From: Meandrina meandrites
Taxonomy: Eukaryota; Cnidaria; Anthozoa; Scleractinia; Meandrinidae
NCBI GenBank assembly: GCA_963693305.1
Contig: OY855906.1
Span: 2,038,501 to 2,102,500, forward strand
Direction: 5' to 3'
DNA: 64,000 nt
The notes under the pieces were generated by a model. It did not search any database. It was not told where the DNA came from and saw only the letters and a list, made by a program, of their open reading frames with translations. Every line of letters begins with the position of its first letter. Positions within the stretch are counted from its first letter, which is position 1. This document shows, piece after piece, positions 56,990 through 64,000 of this stretch. The translations under genes were made by a program, and so were the position numbers.

Positions 56990-57590
56990 GCGGCAAGATG
57001 TTTCAGTTTCATCCAGAGTATGCAGAGAAACTCTTAGCCACCTTGCAAGAGAAAGAGGTCTAACCCCTCAGCATATACCATGGAAGACAATGACAGCCTC
57101 GCTACAGCCTCACCCAACCGTCTTGAAAGAACCACTGCCTATCCTCATCAGGAAACTCTATATCCACGCAGACAAAACGAACAAAAAAATCGAGAACCCC
57201 CTTCAAACAGACACAGCACCTCCAACCTACAACCTACAGACACTGTAATTAGTCTTCATTTCAAACGTCCAGCTTTCTGAGGCTGGCATTAAACTTCTTT
57301 TCCCCAAATTAACCTGTGTTCCAACTCCTCACTGGCCACAAGTGCAGGCAGATATTGATATTTAGGAGAATTCTTTTAGAGTGACGAAAGCACGACAACA
57401 CACTCTAACGACCACCCTTCCAGATGCAAAGGGATGTGGACTCTCCCTAGAGGAAGAGAACCGGTTATCGACACATTCATCAACACTGTTTTACAACATT
57501 TTATGTTCTCAAGACCTGCAACATTCATTCGCAGCACTCTGACAAAACATGAACGTAAAGCCATTCTACAGTTAAAAGAAACGTATTGTT
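56990..57590 (+). pseudogene. possible Penelope-like reverse transcriptase N-terminal fragment
   Basis: One frame contains FINTVLQHFMFSRP and TLTKHERKAILQLK, resembling the L-x-x-x-E-R-x-A-L-x-x-L segment that precedes the palm in Penelope-like enzymes. It is not followed by the expected NIVIKPADKG motif. The upstream frames are interrupted. Weak call. Confidence 0.35.
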
Positions 57591-57989
57591 TAAGTTGTCC
57601 GGCCCTATACCCACATAGGGTTATGGCAATAAGTCAGGCCCGCTTGTTTACAAAAGTTAAACGGACAGGAACTATCCATCCGGGTATTTTCCTTGGACGG
57701 GCCTATGGGCTGATAGTGTCTCCCCGCTGCTCATTTCCGTTTCGTAAACGGTCGATGCCACCATTGGTAACCAAGCTTTTCTGAATGGAGAGTGCCATAT
57801 CTGCTCTAGTTTAGGCCTGGATAAGGTCGAAACTGTGCTTTGATTATTAGATGAAATTAGGCTTAGAGAAGACGATTATTAAATCTAAGTTAGATTCACG
57901 CTTAGGTTATGGATAGGGATAGGGTCATCTATTATAGATGTAAAAGTAAGAAAGTATATCATTAAATTTTTCGGGGATTTGGCGGATCA

Positions 57990-58065
57990 ACGTGGTGGTG
58001 TAATGGTGAGAGAGCGATGCTAGCATGCCAGAGGTTCCAGGTTCGATTCTGGGTGCTGACGTACA
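57990..58065 (+). mobile_element. tRNA-like sequence, probably a SINE head
   Basis: GTGGTGGTGTAATGGTGAGA resembles a box A region and CCAGGTTCGATTCTGGGTGC a box B. The arms do not form a clear cloverleaf with a CCA-proximal stem. It may promote transcription by RNA polymerase III but is unlikely to be a working tRNA. Confidence 0.45.
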
Positions 58066-58947
58066 ATTTTCATTTTTCTTTTTAGTAGAAAAAAAATTTG
58101 ATGACTGTGAAAAAATTTCTAAGTGTCGCTAAAATGGCACCGACCGTTTACGAAACAGAAACGTGCCTCCCCGCTCGACCCCGCGGATGATATGAACAGG
58201 ATCGCGTCACGTGATCAACGACAAAGGAATCAATAAAATTTGCGAATTACATGAGACAATGACAAATGTCTAACTCCTAAAACGGCATCTTTTTCATTGA
58301 TGTTGCAGAAAAATACATGATACTATGATACAAAAGGTTTGTATCAGAACGAAGCTGTAAAATGTCTAACAAAAGAACGCCTCGTTCGTTATTCGCCCTC
58401 AGACCTCTTAAAAAACTGACACTCGAGCTGGTTGTCTCATCGTTTATAACTCTCCCAGTCACATAGCGTTCATAACGTGAGTCGTCTTTTATTGAATCGG
58501 ACTTGAATCAAGCAGCATTTCTCGCGTCAATTAAAAACAAGAAAAAGCTACCCTACAAGCAGGATTACCTTTGGGTCACACGCATGAGCAGCGAGCGACG
58601 TGAGGCGGTTGGCTTCTTGCTAGCTCGCTTCGCTTGCAGCCTACTCGTTCTCGAGTTCTCGCGTCTTCGCCACTCGCCCGCGTGTCTGCTTGCAGTCTAG
58701 AAAAAACTTGTGGTAACTTTACAGAAGTCCCTGAAGTCCTAGCGCATCCTAGGAAACGTTTTTCTAAAATAAGTTTCGCAATGAACAGTTGTATGTCCTA
58801 CAAAGTTCAACGTTATACCTTAAACAGATCAGCATTTACGATATGCCTTCTCCCTGTTTTATGATTCTGAGAAAGAGAGGGTGAACACGGCTGTAATCAT
58901 GTAAACTGACGTTACAGCAAAGAAACAGTTTTTGTGCTTTAGTTGTT

Positions 58948-61900
58948 CTAGTCTTCGCCATCCCAAACATCTTTTGGAATTTCCTCTGGCTTGTACATCC
59001 ACGTATAGGTAAGATAGCGGTGATGAATTCCAATGTTCTCAATCGACTTCATATCATCTTCATCTAGGTTTACATGAAGCGCTTCTAGATTTTCTTTGAT
59101 GTGATTTTCAGAGACAGCTTTTGGAAGGACTGGAGTTCCACGCTTAATACCCCAAGCTAGAGCGACCTGATGGAAAAATATACACGGAAAGATCTCAAGC
59201 TAGGGCGATTTATTTTAGAATACTTACAGAAAAAGCCTTCAGAATTTAGACGATGTAACAAATCAAACTCCAACAATTTTTAACTAGCTATAGCAAAGAA
59301 GATTAACTTGATGTTTCAACAAGGTTTCCAAACACAAAAACTGAAATAGATAAAATCTAGACCTAGTTCGCTGTTTGTTAAAGCAGTAAATTCTGAAACT
59401 GTTTACAAAACACTAACTGGCGTATTGTAAAATAATAATCGATATATATCATGACCATGAATGGGAACTTATTGGAACTTCTCATGAATGCAATTGGTTG
59501 AAGACTAGCCAAAGGCGAATTGTTTCTCACGAAACAACTGCAGCGAGAGGCGCACGCGTGACAAGGTCGCTTGCCTCGCGGACCCGCATTTATGCTTTCT
59601 CTCCAGGCCCTTCAGGGAAGCCGCGAAGGGATCGCGAAGGAACTCATACATAAAAATAGGAGTGGTTTGCATGCAGTCTAGATCCTTTATGTAAAAGCAT
59701 CTCTCGGTGTGTTTCAAAGCTCTCGGCGATCCTTACCAAAGCAGGGGAAGTGTTATGTTTTTCCGCAATTGTTTTCAGCACTGGATTTTCCAACACAACT
59801 GGCTCTAATAACTTGTCAGGAAACATACTTGCTGGTCTGTCTGGTGATCCCAATGGTGAATAAGCTGTTACAGCAATCCCTTAAAATTATTACCACATAC
59901 AATGTTAGCAGCAAATCACTCTCAAAAGGCTAAACATTTATGCTAGCCTTGCTAGTGTCATTATGTGCTAAACAGTTAACCCTCCGACACCATGGACAAT
60001 TGATTGAGCTCCAACTCAGTCCGTAGTTGAAACCCAAGTGTGTGAAAATTCAGATGTAGTTCTAATTAACTTTTAAGACTGTAAAATATTAGGCAATGCA
60101 TGTTGCAAAATGTTTTCCCAATTTCTCTCCATTCCCGCCACCTTAAAACTCCCGCTTTCCACCAGGAGCCCACCCTCTCTTCTGTCGCCTTCCGTAACCA
60201 GGTTCCCGCCCCCATCGCCCCCTTCCCCTCTCCCCCCTCCTTCCCTTCACCAAAATAAAACTCTAAGCCCAGGCGCAAAACTTTTAGAATGAAAACGCCT
60301 TTGATTTACGTGAAACTGTGAACATGCAAGTAAAATAAAATTTCACATGAAAGGTTTTGCACAAGGCCTCATGTTGAAGCTATGGCAAAATACGATTCGA
60401 AAATGGTGTAGTACAATATTGAGTGAAATCACGGCAGATCTTTTGCATCAACCATTTTAAAGTACTGTATATTTATAAACTACATTACATCGAGCATTGC
60501 TTTTCTCTCTACCTTTGCTTTTGGAGTAGGCTATGAGCTTTTCCTGTGGTAAATATGGATGAAGTTCCACTGTCAAAGAAACAAAACGGGAAAGCACGTC
60601 GTTACGGTTGTTGATAACTGGGTTGCTTAGAAGGTTCTTTAATATATATTAACTTGTGAACAGTATCTTTTTAAACCCTGAACATACCTTGATTACAAGC
60701 TGGCACTATCTTGGCAGTTTTTAGAAGAGTTTTTGTCTTCTTTGCTGTAAAGTTTGATATTCCGACGGCTTTACAGAGACCCTTATCAACAAGCTTCTCC
60801 ATGGCCTGTCATAAAAAAAAAGAAAAACGACAACAAAACGATGCTCGCCAGTCGAATACCAAGAAGGCTGTCAAAGTCACCACACTTGCGGGCTTATAAA
60901 TTGCAAGTCTGGTTTACGATGAATAAGTTTGGGATACCAAAATACAGATGACACAATGCTGTAAAATAATTATAACGATGACGTAGATGACTAGGCTAAC
61001 ATGCGACTTATAATTATAGGCGTGCATTAAAACTACGTGTATTGTGACTACCTTCCATGTTTTTGCTATCGCTTTAGGTGAGTATCCAATGACTCCACCT
61101 GCAACACATCTGGGAAATAGCACATCTTTCCTAAACGCACAAGGAAGATTGATCTAAACAGAAGTAAGTGAAAATCAGGTGCTATCTGGATCTGTTACTT
61201 GAGCTGATGGAAAATTGTAACCCTCGCCCGCTCTGGCCCTCAAACGTACGTGTTAACTCAGATCAATACCACAGTACAAGGGACGAAGCGAGGGAGAGGG
61301 GGTGGCTGAAAAGGTTAGCGGAAAGTCGGAAACAAGAACTCACACATCTTATCGGTCGTCGCGTTCTCATTGTTTTGTTAACAGTGCTTATCGTTTTAAG
61401 GTGGCTCAGAACAGTTTCCTGCATTTTTCAACACCTCAATTTTGACGGATCAATGCCAAAAGTCTTTTTCAGTTGACCCAACAATTATGGTATCAAACAG
61501 ATGCCCAATGGCCGGTAAACAAGTTATGGCTATTTTTTGGACATTGCAAGTTACCATAGCAACAGTATAACCAGTTAAAAACAGCCTTAATTCTAGCTTT
61601 AAGTGCTTATAACTCGAAAACAAGTCCGGTGACCCCCATTTTTTATTATCGAATTGTAATCAACAGTACAAGATGCAACTTTCTGCAAAGTTTTGTCTTG
61701 CTGATCAAAATTTCGTAATAAAAAATGGGGGTCACCGGGCTCGTTTTTGAGTTAGAAGCACTTAAAGCTAAAATTAAGGGTGTTTTTAACAGGTTGTAGT
61801 GTTGCTATGGTAACATATTGTGTAATGAAAAAGACAACAACGTGTTCACCAATCACTAATCATTTGTTTGACACCATGATTGTAGCATCAACTGATTAAG

Positions 61901-64000
61901 GGTGGTTATAATGACCAATCGAAATCTAAGTCTTGGAAAGTGTTGGAAACGGTAGCCAGCCACCTTAAAACGCTGTAAAACGAAGCGGTTCAGGTGGGCT
62001 AAAATTGCATCGATCTGAGAACAAGCTTTGAAAACTCGATTATCTGTTTAAAACAGAAGCAAGTACATATCTACTAACGAGACAACCAAACCTTCTTGAA
62101 CTAAAACGAAACAGCTCTTTTTACCAGGTATAAGTCGAGATAGTCCAGCTTCAAATTTTTCAGTGTTTCCTGGCAAGCTGGCAGCACATCTTCAGGCGCA
62201 TGGCAGTTACACCTTTGATAAAGATGAAAATAAATTAAATGATAACAAGAGAGGTCCACTTAAACGGTTTTCTAACAAGCATCATTTTGGGACCAAAACT
62301 AAAGTAATTTTATCTGACCAATCACGGCGCAGCCAATTTCTACAAAGGACCAATCAAAACTCACAGTAAAACCTTACACTCTGTAGAAAGCGCGGGAAAA
62401 GTGAACACACGATACACGATTGGTTAATTTTGGTCTTGTATCCGATTGGCTGAGAAAACGACGTCTATTTTATTGCTTTGACCAAGTCGCACGAGCATTT
62501 TGAACTTACAATCAAGCTCAACGTATTGCTATAATGCAGAAGTTAAGCAATCGACGAACCATTTGACGCCTCTGTTCATTTAAATTGGAGGCAGACTTCA
62601 ACCTTGTAGTCTATTGTACTCCTAATTAGAGAGAGGCACTGTGACAGTTATGTGTATTACCCTTCAGTTCTAGCAACACACGATGACTAAGGACACTGAC
62701 TGGCAGAGCGCAGAAATCGATACACAATCCTGAACGGAACATGGAACTCGGGATCTACGAACATGTATGAATACGTACCACAGTTTTGATGTGATAAAGA
62801 CATCTTCCCTTTTCAACTTTCCTTCTTTGAAGACCTCGGTCAAGACTTCGCCTATTTCATCTTCGTTTCCATACGCCTGCGCACAGTCAATGTGCCTGTA
62901 TCCGTATTGCAGGGCAAGCCTCACAGCTTTACCAACCTCACCCTTCATGGATTTCCATGTCCTTGAATTGAAATTTTCGGTCAAGTCAAAAGTTCAGTAA
63001 ATATCCTATGCCTCAGTTTTGCACTTTTTTTTGGAATCTTTTTTTTTTTTTTTAAATTTCATTGCCATATCTTCGGGTTTTTTCTACCCAACTTGAACTT
63101 CACCTGTATTTTGACGTTTCCTTTAATTTAAAGAAAATTCTCTACATTGAAAAATTCCCAAGAATGGAATGAAGAGGTCTAAGATGCTTATGATCATTTC
63201 TATAGCTATCACAGCTTTATTCAACGATTAGGTAAAACAGTGGTGACTTACAACAGTGAGTGACAAGCTACAGAACCTTGCAAATTCAAGATTTGACAAC
63301 AAAATGAAAAATGGAAAATGAATTCTTCCCGCCCGATTTGATCCGATTTCGAAAATTGAAGATTATTTCAAAACTCGAATCTGCAGGTAGACGAACAACC
63401 CACGCCATTGGCGTATTATGCCATAATATTCAGAAAATAAGCGCCCCCCTCCATCCTATCTTTAAGGTGAATGTATTTTCGGGGAGGGTTTTAAGCACCC
63501 GCCATGTTTTAATGCACCCACCCCCCCCCCCCCCCCCCCAAAGGACGGACACCATGATTCCATGTATGCCCCCCTCCCGTTGTTCCTCCACATAATGTGG
63601 GAGGGGTTGATATTTCTTATTTGTTAACTGATCTGACTACGTACACCAGTCTACAATATAATGAGCCTACGTTCTCGAGATATCTGTGCGTGACGTAGAG
63701 CAAATTTAAACCTAGGGCTTGCATCCGTGTGTCTAGGCTCGATTTCCGCCGCTCTCTCGAGTCCGGTCCGGGTTCATTCTTCGAACAGCGGCTGGTAATC
63801 GACCCCACGGTGTGTCACGCTATTCTTCAGTCACGGTTCATCAGAAAAGAGCTGGGATCGAGTCGGCGATGTAAAGCCAACAAATTTCACATCCATAAGC
63901 AATTAGATAATATTTGAACTTTGTATATAAACTACATGACTTACCCCAAACCAATAGAAGGCATTAGAGCTCCATTGTTAAGCTGTACTGAAGTGACAGC
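58948..64000 (-). CDS. aldo-keto reductase, intact copy (only the first exon with ATG lies outside)
   Basis: Exons in coding order: 63945-64000 (may extend beyond the window), 62779-62961, 62125-62212, 61052-61153, 60688-60805, 60513-60569, 59737-59879 and 58948-59166. Phases agree and give 321 residues plus the stop. The visible coding begins [19 protein letters not shown], and the broken copy has only ATG before the matching point, so the protein is probably about 322 residues. The fold is the NADPH-dependent TIM barrel that reduces aldehydes and ketones in the cytosol. The catalytic tetrad is present: D and Y in [21 protein letters not shown] in FITSKLW, H in CNCHAPEDV. Later motifs are [27 protein letters not shown] and [18 protein letters not shown]. 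An AKR1A/AKR1E-like role is plausible but the substrate is not inferable. It faces the pseudogene copy at 50959-56534. Confidence 0.9.
61400..61964. mobile_element. TTAA-flanked fold-back element, 565 bp
   Basis: TTAA lies on both sides (61396-61399, 61965-61968). The ends GGTGGCT and AGCCACC are inverted. Most of the interior is also palindromic: GGTGACCCCCATTTTTTATT is mirrored by AATAAAAAATGGGGGTCACC, and the outer AGTTAAAAACAGCCTTAATT by AATTAAGGGTGTTTTTAAC. It lies in an intron of the intact reductase gene. Confidence 0.75.
63518..63541. repeat. C-homopolymer tract
   Basis: Over 20 C residues with one A interruption at its start. It explains the polyproline in the plus-strand open frame, which is not treated as a gene. 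Confidence 0.85.

Larger units (their letters stand above)
56535..58947. other. gap between the two convergent reductase genes
   Basis: Holds a possible Penelope-like fragment (56990-57590), a short inverted pair of CCGTTTCGTAAACGGTCGAT-type sequence (about 57735-57763 and 58133-58163), a tRNA-like repeat (57990-58065) and a partial copy of the repeat seen at 7852-7990 (58570-58700). No host gene seen. Confidence 0.5.

Noticed and set aside
61168..61476. 102-residue open frame
   Set aside because: It overlaps an intron of the reductase gene and the left end of the TTAA-flanked element; no domain.
1..64000. CRISPR array, bacterial operon or prophage
   Set aside because: Introns with consistent splice phases, SINE-like repeats and animal gene families rule out a prokaryotic source. 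None of the tandem repeats has CRISPR-like spacing.

Overview
The window is nuclear DNA of an animal, most likely an anthozoan cnidarian and probably a stony coral. Genes are split by introns with standard GT..AG junctions, the sequence is AT-rich, and it is full of small inverted-repeat DNA elements, Penelope-like retroelement debris and tRNA-derived repeats. The coral assignment is inference; I could not search a database.

Layout, left to right: (1) 314-467, one exon of a von Willebrand factor A domain protein whose other exons I did not find. (2) 3.9-9.9 kb, a tandem pair of single-exon TMEM121-like membrane proteins (5812-6876 and 8878-9939) separated by Penelope-like fragments. Each protein adds a C2HC zinc finger and a C-terminal PDZ-type ligand. 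The pair shares an almost identical 325-bp central tract that looks like gene conversion. (3) 10-16.7 kb, gene-poor repeat territory: a TTAA-flanked element, two large hairpin inverted repeats and a 94-bp tandem array. (4) 17063-20324, a divergent K50-type homeobox gene whose homeodomain is split by an intron. Its last exon appears to be a partial duplicate of the preceding intron-exon unit, read in a new frame. (5) 21015-37876 on the minus strand, a 12-exon armadillo-like repeat protein. All splice phases close and give 1035 residues, but I do not recognise the orthologue. Its 6.7-kb second intron holds a 5.1-kb TTAA-flanked element with about 590-bp inverted termini. (6) 39396-48502 on the plus strand, a complete seven-exon secretory 2-Cys peroxiredoxin (PRDX4 type). 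Its introns carry two transposon-like elements with clean target-site duplications. (7) 50.9-64 kb, two aldo-keto reductase genes facing each other tail to tail. The left copy is broken by an in-frame stop and a frameshift; the right copy is intact as far as the window shows.

Exon assembly was done by hand from reading frames, splice sites and phase agreement. Transposon family names rest on target-site duplication length and terminal sequence, not on library matches.

The genes do not form one pathway. The armadillo gene and the peroxiredoxin gene are divergent, with start codons 1.5 kb apart. The reductase pair is a local inverted duplication. The rest is independent genes set in transposon-rich DNA.
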